This document shows positions 25,128-32,764 of a stretch of DNA of 35,088 nucleotides, piece by piece. The translations under genes and the position numbers were made by a program. The notes below the pieces were generated by a model. That model saw only the letters and a list, made by a program, of their open reading frames with translations, was not told where the DNA came from and did not search any database. The stretch is taken from assembly GCA_038244055.1 (NCBI GenBank), contig JBBRTW010000014.1:1-35088 (forward strand), read 5' to 3'. This DNA is from DASPKW01 sp038244055 (GTDB lineage Bacteria; Planctomycetota; Phycisphaerae; Tepidisphaerales; Tepidisphaeraceae). Positions within the stretch are counted from its first letter, which is position 1; each line of letters begins with the position of its first letter.

Positions 25128-27938
25128 GTGAAACACACCTTCCTACTGCGGCCCGCACTGCTTGCCCTTCTCTGGAGTCTGGCCGCTGCAACCGTGGCGA
25201 TTTCGGGGGATCTCGGGCCGGCCGCGCCGGTCGGGGCGGCCGGGGCGCGGACCGAGCGGGAGATGCTGGCGAAGCTCGATGCCCCCCTGCTCTTCGTGAA
25301 GCGCCATTCTTACACCGGCATCCACATCTACGACACCTACTACAAGTGGCCGCCCGGCGGCGGTGGAATCTACGTCCTGGAGAACCCCTCCGCGCCGCGA
25401 ACCGACTGGAAAATCCGGCCCGTCATCGACCCCACGACCCCCGGCACGCTCGGCCTGGGCGTGTACACTCATCCCGAGCTCTCCTGGGATGCCAAAAAAC
25501 TCCTCTTCTGCTTCAAGGCCACGCCCACGGGCAATACGTGCATCTATGAACTCGGCGTCGATGGCAAAGACCTGCGCCAACTGACCGACCCGGGCGTCAC
25601 CTGCGCCAGCTACAAGGGGGCGCACAACGGGCAACATGATATCGCCCCGGCCTATCTCCCTGATGGCCGGATCGTCTTCCTCTCCACACGCCCGAGCGGG
25701 CTGGTGCCCTGCGCCAATGAAGGGGTGAGCATCCTCCACGTCATGAACGCCGATGGCTCGGACATCCATCCCATTTCCGTCAACAACGTCAATGAATTCG
25801 ACCCGGCCGTGCTGCCCGATGGCCGGATTCTTTTCGGGCGCTGGGAGTATGTGGATAAGAATGCCCTGACCATTCAATCGCTCTGGACCATCTGCCCCGA
25901 TGGTACTAACGAAACCGCGCTCTTCGCCAACAACATGGTGCTGCCCGAGGCGGTGCTCGATGCCCGGCCGATCCCCGATTCCAACCTGATCGTCGCCACG
26001 TTGGCCAAGCACAATGGCACGCCGCGCGGTTCGATCGCGCTGATCGACCCCGGCCTGGGCAAGAACAACGCCGCTGCGATCGCCAACCTCGAACATCCGG
26101 CCGACCCCACCTTCGACCGGGGCGATTCCTGCGAGCCCTGGCCCCTCTCCGAAGATCTGGTGATCTTCAGCGGCCGGCCCAAGGGCGAGAAGCGCAACCG
26201 TCTGGAAATGATGGACCGCGCCGGTCAGCGCGTTACTGTCATGTCCGACCCCGACATCTGCCTGCACTCGCCCATGCTCGTCCGGCCGCGGCCCGCGCCG
26301 CGGGTGCTGACCGACACCACCGACCGCAAAGCGACCACCGGGCGGTTCTTCGTTCAGGACATCTACAACGGCCTGGAGGGCGTCAAGCGCGGGGAGGTCA
26401 AATATCTCCGCGTCATCGAAGAAACCTCGCGCATCAGCGCTTCGCCGGGCGGGAAGCAGCCTTACAACCAGACGTTTCTCATCAGCGCCGCGCTGGCCTT
26501 CAGCGCCAAGAATTACCTGGGGATCGTGCCGGTGGAGGAAGATGGGTCAGCATTTTTCGAGGTTCCCTCCGGGCGCGCGGTTTACCTGCAGGCGCTGGAT
26601 GAGAATCACCGCCTGATCCAGAGCATGCGGACGTTCGTGCAAGCCGCGCCGGGGACGACGCGCTCCTGCATCGGCTGCCACGAGCATAAATCCTCCACGC
26701 CCGCCAGCGGCGGAGTGTCGGCCGCGCTCAACCGCCAGCCGCGACAACTCCAGGCCGAAAGCTGGGGGAGCGGATACGTCGATTATCCCTCGATGGTTCA
26801 GCCGGTGCTGGAGCGCAATTGCGTCAGTTGCCATGGCGGCGAGAAGGGGATCGCGGCCGGGATCGATCTGACGGGTGGGTGGACCGAGCACTTCAACATC
26901 AGTTACGAGAACCTCGCCAACCGCTGCGAGTCCCAGCTCGTCGCCTACTGGATCGCCGGGATCGACTGCATGAACGGCACGGCCTACTGGTCGAGCCAGA
27001 TTTTCGCGCCGAGAAAGCACGGCTCGGGCGCGGCACCGCTGGCCGACCTGATCGCCAGCGGACACAAGGAATACATCCCGAAAATGTCAGCCAAGGAGCG
27101 CGATCTACTCTACGCCTGGATCGACTCCAATGGCCTGTATTACGGCACATGGGATTACACGAAGGAGGGGTGCGCCATCCGCGAGTGGGAAGGGATCAAA
27201 ACCGACCTGAGCGCGCGCATGCAGCAGGCGGGGTGCATGAAATGCCATTCGCCCAAGCGCTTCGAGAGCGACTGGGTGAACCTCAAGGACCCGCAACTGA
27301 GCCGAATCCTGCGCGCGCCACTGGCCTCAAACAAGGAGGGTTTTGGCCTTGCGGCTTGCCGCGACCACCCCGCCAGCCCCGAGCGCCGCATCCGCCTGCT
27401 GGTCAACGGCTATGCCCACGCGATCCAGCCCGTGGCGGCCTACGCCGCGCGAGTCCGTCCGCAGCCCGATACCCAGGGCAATCCGCTGGTCAGTTTTACC
27501 TCGACCGAGGATACCAACTACCAGGCGATACTGGCCATCATCCGCAAAGCGCGGCAGCAGGCGCTGGCCTCGCCGCGAGTCGACATGCCCGGCGCGGAGG
27601 TGCAGCCCGGCGCTTGTCGGCAGTTCATCCCGACCCCCCTGCCGGAGCCTCTGCCCGCGCTGGAGGCCGTAATCGTTGAGAACGGCGCGGTGAAACTCTC
27701 CTGGGAGCGTTCAGCGCGAACCATTGGTTTGGAAGCTGAAATCCACCGGGCGGAGCGCGATCGATTCACGCCCAGCGAAGCCACTCTGCTGGCGACCACG
27801 ACACTCTTCAGCCACGTCGATCATCAGCCGTCGGCCGATAAGAAATGTTACGCGCTGGTTCTGATCTCGAATGGACGACGCAGCGAGGCGGTGTATATAA
27901 CGCTGACGCCGGCGTCGCCGGCGGCCAGTGGTCGCTGA
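25128..27938 (+). CDS. HzsA-related protein with three CXXCH haem motifs, exported
   Basis: The product has 936 residues, GTG start with AGGA just upstream, and an N-terminal signal peptide (LLRPALLALLWSLAAATVA). The first half has YTGIHIYDTYYKWPPGGG and beta-propeller-like repeats (SWDAKKLLFCFKA, YLPDGRIVFLSTRPSG, LPDGRILFGRWEY). The middle (NYLGIVPVEEDGSAFFEVP, residues about 460-485) matches the middle region of the hydrazine synthase alpha subunit family. Haem motifs are CIGCH (514), CVSCH (565) and CMKCH (703). The C-terminal about 90 residues look like a fibronectin-type beta domain. True HzsA works with HzsB/C in anammox bacteria, but relatives without those partners occur in many planctomycetes and their reaction is unknown. 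No hzsBC genes are nearby, so this is a periplasmic multihaem protein of unknown substrate. Confidence 0.88.
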   Translation: MKHTFLLRPALLALLWSLAAATVAISGDLGPAAPVGAAGARTEREMLAKLDAPLLFVKRHSYTGIHIYDTYYKWPPGGGGIYVLENPSAPRTDWKIRPVIDPTTPGTLGLGVYTHPELSWDAKKLLFCFKATPTGNTCIYELGVDGKDLRQLTDPGVTCASYKGAHNGQHDIAPAYLPDGRIVFLSTRPSGLVPCANEGVSILHVMNADGSDIHPISVNNVNEFDPAVLPDGRILFGRWEYVDKNALTIQSLWTICPDGTNETALFANNMVLPEAVLDARPIPDSNLIVATLAKHNGTPRGSIALIDPGLGKNNAAAIANLEHPADPTFDRGDSCEPWPLSEDLVIFSGRPKGEKRNRLEMMDRAGQRVTVMSDPDICLHSPMLVRPRPAPRVLTDTTDRKATTGRFFVQDIYNGLEGVKRGEVKYLRVIEETSRISASPGGKQPYNQTFLISAALAFSAKNYLGIVPVEEDGSAFFEVPSGRAVYLQALDENHRLIQSMRTFVQAAPGTTRSCIGCHEHKSSTPASGGVSAALNRQPRQLQAESWGSGYVDYPSMVQPVLERNCVSCHGGEKGIAAGIDLTGGWTEHFNISYENLANRCESQLVAYWIAGIDCMNGTAYWSSQIFAPRKHGSGAAPLADLIASGHKEYIPKMSAKERDLLYAWIDSNGLYYGTWDYTKEGCAIREWEGIKTDLSARMQQAGCMKCHSPKRFESDWVNLKDPQLSRILRAPLASNKEGFGLAACRDHPASPERRIRLLVNGYAHAIQPVAAYAARVRPQPDTQGNPLVSFTSTEDTNYQAILAIIRKARQQALASPRVDMPGAEVQPGACRQFIPTPLPEPLPALEAVIVENGAVKLSWERSARTIGLEAEIHRAERDRFTPSEATLLATTTLFSHVDHQPSADKKCYALVLISNGRRSEAVYITLTPASPAASGR

Positions 27939-27945
27939 ATGACGC

Positions 27946-28052
27946 TCCGAGTCGATTCCTCGGAAAATAATCCCGCGCGATTTAACGCTGATTGCATTCC
28001 ACGCCATCCGGGACGGCGCTCTGGTCGCTCCGCTCCCGACGCTCTGTCCCGG
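27946..28052. other. Hairpins in the convergent gap after the HzsA-related gene
   Basis: TCCGAG (27946-27951) pairs with CTCGGA (27959-27964) seven bases past the stop, and CCGGGAC (28008-28014) pairs with GTCCCGG (28046-28052). Neither has a T-run on either strand, so a terminator role for the two convergent genes is only possible, not shown. Confidence 0.35.
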
Positions 28053-28110
28053 CTTGTCCGAAAACACCGAATGGCGCTCGGTTATTGCGCGTTGTCGAAA
28101 CGCTTCGTAT

Positions 28111-28599
28111 TCACGCCGCCGGCTCGCTCAGGAGCGCTTGAAGATCGAGTGTTCGCGTGAACATCGCCAGGTCGCCTTCGGGCGTGCGCGGCCACTGGTC
28201 GGCGGGCGTGTCCCAATACAACTCGACGCCGTTGTCATCGGGATCGCGGAGGTAGAGCGCGTGGCTCACGCCATGATCGCTCGCGCCATCGAGGTCGATC
28301 CCGGCCGCCAATACCCGGCGCAGGGCATCGGCCAGCGCGGCGCGGGTGGGATAGACGATCGCCAGGTGAAACAATCCCGTGCAGCCCGGGGGCGGCGGCG
28401 GGCCGTTCTTGCTCTCCCAGATATTCAGCCCGATATGATGGTGGTAATCCCCGGCCGACAAAAACGCGGCGCTGGGCCCGTATCGCTGTGTGATATTGAA
28501 ACCGAGCACACCTTCATAGAAGGCGATGGAGCGATGGAGATCGGCGACCTTGAGATGGACGTGGCCGATGCGGACGTCGGGGTGGATGGGGGTGGACAT
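28111..28599 (-). CDS. VOC family (glyoxalase/catechol dioxygenase-like) protein
   Basis: The product has 162 residues from the ATG at 28599; the frame is open further upstream but overlaps the end of the preceding gene. It opens with IGHVHLKVADLHRSIAFYEGVLGF, the classical first module of VOC proteins, and continues HHIGLNIWES, TGLFHLAIVYPTRAALADAL and DPDDNGVELYWD. H15, H78 and E127 are candidate metal ligands. It resembles one half of CatE-type extradiol dioxygenases, but a single module does not allow the reaction to be assigned. It is cytoplasmic. It starts 34 bases after the propeller gene stop on the same strand, so the two probably form an operon. Confidence 0.9.
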   Translation of the reverse strand: MSTPIHPDVRIGHVHLKVADLHRSIAFYEGVLGFNITQRYGPSAAFLSAGDYHHHIGLNIWESKNGPPPPPGCTGLFHLAIVYPTRAALADALRRVLAAGIDLDGASDHGVSHALYLRDPDDNGVELYWDTPADQWPRTPEGDLAMFTRTLDLQALLSEPAA

Positions 28600-28633
28600 C
28601 ACGCCATTGTAGGCGGCCGGCGCGGCACTGGGC

Positions 28634-29833
28634 TTACTTGCCGGCTTCGGCGACGAACAACCGCGTCCACTGCGACTCGTTGGTATTGAAATAAATGCGA
28701 CTGCCATCCGCGCTGAAGATCGGGTGCGGGTGGTTCTTGCGCCAGGATTTAGCGCCCTGGGAATTGTCGAACTTGTGGAGGACCTGGAAGCGGTCTTTGC
28801 CGCCATTGATGTCGCAGACCATGATGCCCCATTGGCCGGGTTTGTCGCCCAGCGGGCCCAGGTCGCCATCGGTAACGAAGAGTTTGCCATCCGGGCTGAC
28901 GGAGAGGTGCGGTCCGCCTTTAAGCACTGGGACTTCGGCGATGCGGGTCATCTTGCCTTTTTCGCCGCTGTCGAAGCAGAGATTGCCGACTTCGATGATG
29001 TGGCGCGAGTCGGGGTACCAGGCGGGGTGGCCCCACTTGGGGCGGAGGAAGAGGAAGTTGCCATCGTTGATGTCGGCGGCGATCAGGCCTTCGCGGGCGC
29101 TGGCGGATTTGGCGGCGAAATTGTCGCCGCCATTGCCGGCCGCCATCTTGAAGAAAACGCGCTTCTGATCCGGGCTGACGACGGGGAAAAAGATCGAGGT
29201 GGATTTGTCGGCGAACTGTTTCTTGAGCCAGTCGCCGTAGGTTTTCTCGACTTCGCCAATCTTGAGCGCCGTGCGGATGTCGCCGGTGGCAGGGTCGGCC
29301 AGTTCGAGATCGCGATGCTGGCCAGGATTCCAGTGGCAGCCGTAGAGGGGCAGGAGATTGCCGGCGGGCTGGCCGAAGCCGATCTGCCGGTCCAGGGCGA
29401 TGGTTCGCTCCTTCATCGTGTCGAGATCGACGACATAGACGCCCCACTTGCCATCGCGGACATCGTGGAACGCAACCCGCGCGCCGTTTGAGGTCCATTG
29501 CTGACAGGCAGCGCGGTGGGCATCTTCGCTGTGAACATTTTTGGCGATGATGGTTTCAGTTCCGTTGGCGCGGTCGATGATGCGGATGTCGCCGGTCTGG
29601 CCATCGGCGGTGGTGGAAGTGTAGAAGAGCACCCGCTTTCCATCGGGGCTCTCGGGGCAGGTGAGGTAGTAGCTGTGGATGGTGTGGCGGTCGGGCGTGG
29701 GTGAGAGGGGGGCGATGGTGACGTTGGCGCGCCAGCGGGCGAGCGGGTCGGTGGGAGGGGCATCGGCGGCGCGGGTGGCGGCGGTGGGGATGAGGGAAAT
29801 GAGAAGAAGGGCGAGGCATGTGCGGAGTGGCAC
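28634..29833 (-). CDS. Exported TolB-like / oligogalacturonate lyase-like beta-propeller protein
   Basis: The product has 399 residues from the GTG at 29833, chosen because GGAG sits 5 bases upstream and the frame then opens with a signal peptide (LRTCLALLLISLIPTAATRAADA). ATG codons at 29860 and 29866 in the same frame have no binding site and would put extra residues before the signal. Repeated propeller strands are visible: PDGKRVLFYTS, SNGARVAFHD, PDQKRVFFKM, YPDSRHIIEV, PDGKLFVTDG, ADGSRIYFNT. The NHPHP motif near the C-terminus (H368, H370) together with H269 or H309 recalls the metal-binding histidines of family PL22 oligogalacturonate lyases, but the match is loose. It is therefore probably periplasmic; either a pectin-fragment lyase relative or a non-enzymatic propeller. 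Confidence 0.8.
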   Translation of the reverse strand: MPLRTCLALLLISLIPTAATRAADAPPTDPLARWRANVTIAPLSPTPDRHTIHSYYLTCPESPDGKRVLFYTSTTADGQTGDIRIIDRANGTETIIAKNVHSEDAHRAACQQWTSNGARVAFHDVRDGKWGVYVVDLDTMKERTIALDRQIGFGQPAGNLLPLYGCHWNPGQHRDLELADPATGDIRTALKIGEVEKTYGDWLKKQFADKSTSIFFPVVSPDQKRVFFKMAAGNGGDNFAAKSASAREGLIAADINDGNFLFLRPKWGHPAWYPDSRHIIEVGNLCFDSGEKGKMTRIAEVPVLKGGPHLSVSPDGKLFVTDGDLGPLGDKPGQWGIMVCDINGGKDRFQVLHKFDNSQGAKSWRKNHPHPIFSADGSRIYFNTNESQWTRLFVAEAGK

Positions 29834-29965
29834 GGGATCTCCGGGGGTTGAGAATTTCATGGACATGGCGGGTGTAATCGTTTTCCGATGATTGCCGTTT
29901 GATTGTTTGCGATTTCGTGCGCGAGCGCCGCTTCCGCGATGATCGCTGCTTGTTTTCGGGCGCTC

Positions 29966-29987
29966 CCCGGCGTGTATTCACGCCGGG
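29966..29987. terminator. Perfect 9-bp hairpin just downstream of the serine acetyltransferase gene
   Basis: CCCGGCGTG (29966-29974) pairs with CACGCCGGG (29979-29987) around TATT. It lies 5 bases past the stop of the minus-strand gene. There is no T-run after it on the minus strand, so it may be a stabilising 3' hairpin or a dispersed palindrome rather than a full intrinsic terminator. Confidence 0.45.
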
Positions 29988-29992
29988 CTAAA

Positions 29993-31033
29993 TTAAATCT
30001 GGAAATCGACGAATACTTTTCGCTCGCCCTTGGGAATGCGCTCGCGGTATTTCAGTTTCGGCGGCTCGGCGACCACCTGATTATGCGGGGGGACGCTCGA
30101 GGTGATGAAGACGTTGCCGCCGATCACCGAGCCTTTGCCGATGATCGTTTCGCCGCCGAGAATGGTAGCGCCGGAATAGATCGTGACATCATCATCGATA
30201 GTGGGGTGACGTTTCTGCCCCTTGAGGGCCTGCCCGTAGGCCGGGGCCAGCGCGCCGAGGGTGACGCCCTGGTAGACCTTGACGTTCTTGCCGATGGTCG
30301 AGGTCTCGCCGATGACCACGCCCGTGCCGTGGTCGATGAAGAAGGATTCGCCCAGTTTCGCGCCGGGGTGGATGTCGATGCCCGTGCGCGAGTGGGCGTA
30401 TTCGGTCATCATGCGCGGCAGGAGGGGCACGCCGAGGTTGTAGAACTCATGGGCGAAGCGCTGCACGAAGATGGCGAACAGGCCGGGGTAGCAGAAGATG
30501 GTTTCATCGGTCGAATGGGCGGCCGGGTCGCCATCGAAGGCGGCCTGTACATCATGGGCCGGGATCGCGCGGAGATTGGGGATGCGATCCATGAACGCGG
30601 AGACGACCGCGACGGCCTGGATGTCGCAGGTGTGGGGGGAAGCCATTGCCGGTTGCGGATTGGCGATTGCGGATTGGGATGCGGATGAGGCGACGGCGTT
30701 CGCGGCGTTTGCGGGATCGGCAACCGCATCGCCATTGTCGCCGGGCAAGTGTTCGCGGTAGCGGAGACAGCAGCGCACCTGGTCGAAGAGGATGTCGTGG
30801 ATTTCGATGACCAGTTCGCCGACGCGATAGGAGATGTTCTCGGTGGTCAGGCCCTGCTTGCCGAAATAGCCGGGGAAGACCAGTTGCCGCAGCAGATCGA
30901 CGAAATGGATGATCGCATCGCGGCTGGGCAGCAGCACGCGATCCAGATGCCGCATCATCGGCTGGGTGGTGATCGACTGTACAAGCGAATCGACCAGCGT
31001 GGGCAGGCGGTGATTGAGATCGTTCTTGGACAT
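29993..31033 (-). CDS. epsC: Serine O-acetyltransferase (EpsC/CysE type) with a low-complexity insert
   Basis: The product has 346 residues. It transfers acetyl from acetyl-CoA to L-serine, the first step of cysteine synthesis, in the cytoplasm. The helical N-terminal part (to about residue 100 and 136-215) is followed by a left-handed beta-helix of hexapeptide repeats: DIHPGAKLGESFFIDHGTG, VVIGETSTIGKNVKVYQGVT, then PTIDDDVTIYSGATILGG. The conserved catalytic-type DIHPGA and DHGTG motifs are intact. Residues about 100-135 (NGDAVADPANAANAVASS, then SQSAIANPQPAMAS) are not family sequence and coincide with a heptad array at 30643-30690. The ATG at 31033 has no visible ribosome binding site; another heptad array starts 8 bases upstream. 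No cysteine synthase gene is adjacent. Confidence 0.92.
   Translation of the reverse strand: MSKNDLNHRLPTLVDSLVQSITTQPMMRHLDRVLLPSRDAIIHFVDLLRQLVFPGYFGKQGLTTENISYRVGELVIEIHDILFDQVRCCLRYREHLPGDNGDAVADPANAANAVASSASQSAIANPQPAMASPHTCDIQAVAVVSAFMDRIPNLRAIPAHDVQAAFDGDPAAHSTDETIFCYPGLFAIFVQRFAHEFYNLGVPLLPRMMTEYAHSRTGIDIHPGAKLGESFFIDHGTGVVIGETSTIGKNVKVYQGVTLGALAPAYGQALKGQKRHPTIDDDVTIYSGATILGGETIIGKGSVIGGNVFITSSVPPHNQVVAEPPKLKYRERIPKGERKVFVDFQI
30643..30690. repeat. Heptad array inside the serine acetyltransferase gene, unit GGATTGC
   Basis: Plus-strand units GGTTGCG, GATTGGC, GATTGCG, GATTGGG and ATGCGGA repeat with a 7-base period. The region encodes the SQSAIANPQPAMAS part of the linker between the N-terminal helical region and the rest of the enzyme. 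Confidence 0.8.
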
Positions 31034-31040
31034 TGGGGGC

Positions 31041-31074
31041 AGAAGTTGGAAGTTAGAAGCGGGAAGCTAAGAGA
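31041..31074. repeat. Heptad array upstream of the serine acetyltransferase start, unit GAAGTTA
   Basis: Plus-strand units GAAGTTG, GAAGTTA, GAAGCGG and GAAGCTA lie 8 bases upstream of the minus-strand start codon. Unit order (GAAGTTA followed by GAAGCGA-like) matches the conserved block of copies A and B in the second PSD1 gene, in the opposite orientation in the window. Confidence 0.85.
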
Positions 31075-31120
31075 GTGGATCAATCACGTCTGGAATGATA
31101 CGGGTTGCGGGGTGGGGGGG

Positions 31121-31138
31121 CAAACCGATAATGGTTTG
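31121..31138. promoter_or_regulatory. Small inverted repeat in the divergent gap before the sugar phosphomutase gene
   Basis: CAAACC (31121-31126) pairs with GGTTTG (31133-31138) around GATAAT. The gap also has TAAAAT at 31205-31210, a possible -10 for the plus-strand gene, without a convincing -35. Both are weak signals. Confidence 0.25.
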
Positions 31139-31234
31139 GAACGGGCCGCGAGCCGATAGGGTAGAGAGTGGTTTAAGTTACAGAGCAATTATTCGACCGT
31201 CCGATAAAATGTTCGGCACTCCTGGAAGGATGAC

Positions 31235-32626
31235 ATGGAAGCGTTGATGATTGGCGTATCGGGAATGCGGGGAACGGTCGGCGGAACGCTCACGCCCCCG
31301 GTGGTCGGCCGGATGGCGGCGGCGTTCGCGGCGTGGCTCAAGGCGAACGTGCCGCCGCTCGATGGCGCGCACCTGCGGGTGGTGCTGGGGCGCGACACCC
31401 GCCCCAGCGGCTACTGGGTGCGCGATGCGGCCATTTCCGCGCTGACCGCCAGTGGTATCGAAGTGATCGATCTGGACGTGGTCACCACCCCCGGTGTCGC
31501 CATGATGGTCAAGCACCTGGGCGCCGATGCGGGGGTGATCGTGACGGCCTCGCACAATCCCATCCAGTGGAACGGGATGAAGTTTCTGAACACCGCAGCC
31601 GTCGCCCTGCCGCCATCGGCCGCTGAAGAGATCAAGGCCTACTACGAAGCCGGCACCACCGACTACGTCCGCGTGGACAAGCTGGTAGCGCCGAAGAAGA
31701 ACAGCGAGACCCACGCCCTGCACGTCAAGCGCGTGGCCGACTATGTCGATGCACTGGGGATCACCAGCAAGCGCTTCAAGGTGGTGTTGGACAGCGTCAA
31801 CGGCGCGGGGTGCGTCGTGACGGCGACCCTGCTCGGGCGGCTGGGGTGCAACGTGGTTCATCTCAATGGCACGCCCGATGGCCAGTTCGCCCATGAGCCC
31901 GAACCGACCGAGAAGAACCTGGTCGGGCTGGCGGAAGAAGTTCGCCGGCAGAAGGCGAATGTGGGATTCGCGCAGGACCCCGATGCCGACCGCCTGGCGA
32001 TCGTCGATGAGAACGGCAAGTACATCGGCGAGGAATACAGCCTCGCCCTGGCCGCCAAGCTGATGCTCTCGCGCCGGCCGGGCGCGGTGGCAACGAATCT
32101 TTCAACCAGCCGGATGGTCGATGATCTGTGCCAGCAGTACGGCGGCCGGGTGATCCGCACGGCCGTGGGGGAGGCCAACGTCGTCCACGCCATGATCGCC
32201 GAGAACGCGGTCGTGGGCGGCGAGGGCAACGGCGGCGTGATCGACACCCGCATCGTCCCCGGCCGCGATTCGCTGGTAGGGATGGCCTACATGCTGCAAC
32301 TAATGGCGACCACCGGCCAGACGATCAGCCAGCTCGTCGCGGAGATTCCGAAATACGAAATCATCAAGACCAAGTTCGAATGCAAACGCGAAGATGCCAA
32401 TCGGGCGGTCGAGGCGCTGAAGAAAGAGTTCGGCGCGGAGAAGGTGGACGCGCAGGATGGCATCCGCATCGACTGGGAAAAAGAGCGCGCCTGGGTTCAC
32501 GCCCGGCCAAGCAATACCGAGCCGATCATGCGAATCATCGCCGAAGCGCCCGATCGCGCGAAAGCGGAGGGGCTGGTGGAGAGGGTGAGAGTGGTCGTTG
32601 ATCGGGTGCTCAATGTCAAAAGTTAA
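31235..32626 (+). CDS. glmM: Phosphoglucosamine mutase / phosphomannomutase family protein
   Basis: The product has 463 residues, full length for the alpha-D-phosphohexomutase family, which interconverts 6-phospho and 1-phospho sugars in the cytoplasm. The catalytic serine is S106 in TASHNP; magnesium is bound by D248, D250 and D252 in DPDADR; the sugar-binding loop is GGEGNGG (about 327-333); the phosphate-binding loop is RPSNTEP (424-430). Choice between GlmM (glucosamine, cell wall precursor) and ManB-type activity is not settled by these motifs; the symbol is tentative. The ATG at 31235 follows AAGGA with 5 bases spacing. The last codons and the TAA stop lie in a heptad array (32613-32651), so the C-terminal NVKS may be repeat-derived. 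Confidence 0.9.
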   Translation: MEALMIGVSGMRGTVGGTLTPPVVGRMAAAFAAWLKANVPPLDGAHLRVVLGRDTRPSGYWVRDAAISALTASGIEVIDLDVVTTPGVAMMVKHLGADAGVIVTASHNPIQWNGMKFLNTAAVALPPSAAEEIKAYYEAGTTDYVRVDKLVAPKKNSETHALHVKRVADYVDALGITSKRFKVVLDSVNGAGCVVTATLLGRLGCNVVHLNGTPDGQFAHEPEPTEKNLVGLAEEVRRQKANVGFAQDPDADRLAIVDENGKYIGEEYSLALAAKLMLSRRPGAVATNLSTSRMVDDLCQQYGGRVIRTAVGEANVVHAMIAENAVVGGEGNGGVIDTRIVPGRDSLVGMAYMLQLMATTGQTISQLVAEIPKYEIIKTKFECKREDANRAVEALKKEFGAEKVDAQDGIRIDWEKERAWVHARPSNTEPIMRIIAEAPDRAKAEGLVERVRVVVDRVLNVKS

Positions 32627-32651
32627 ATGTCAAATGGCAAATGTTGAAGAT
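32613..32651. repeat. Heptad array over the stop codon of the sugar phosphomutase gene, unit AAATGTC
   Basis: Units CAATGTC, AAAAGTT, AAATGTC, AAATGGC, AAATGTT and GAAGATG follow each other with a 7-base period. The TAA stop of the gene falls within the second and third units. Confidence 0.8.
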
Positions 32652-32764
32652 GCAATCGCCTGATGATGGGTGCCATGCCCTGACGATCCGCCGGAAGATT
32701 TCAATTCGCGGGGTGGGGTTGTCGGATCGTCTGGGCACGCCTCCGCGGTGAGTTGCCCGATTGA

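Noticed and set aside
28107..29985. Shared 12-mer GTATTCACGCCG at 28107-28118 and 29974-29985, both at gene ends
   Set aside because: A 12-base exact match is expected by chance in a window this size, and the first copy lacks the palindrome partner.
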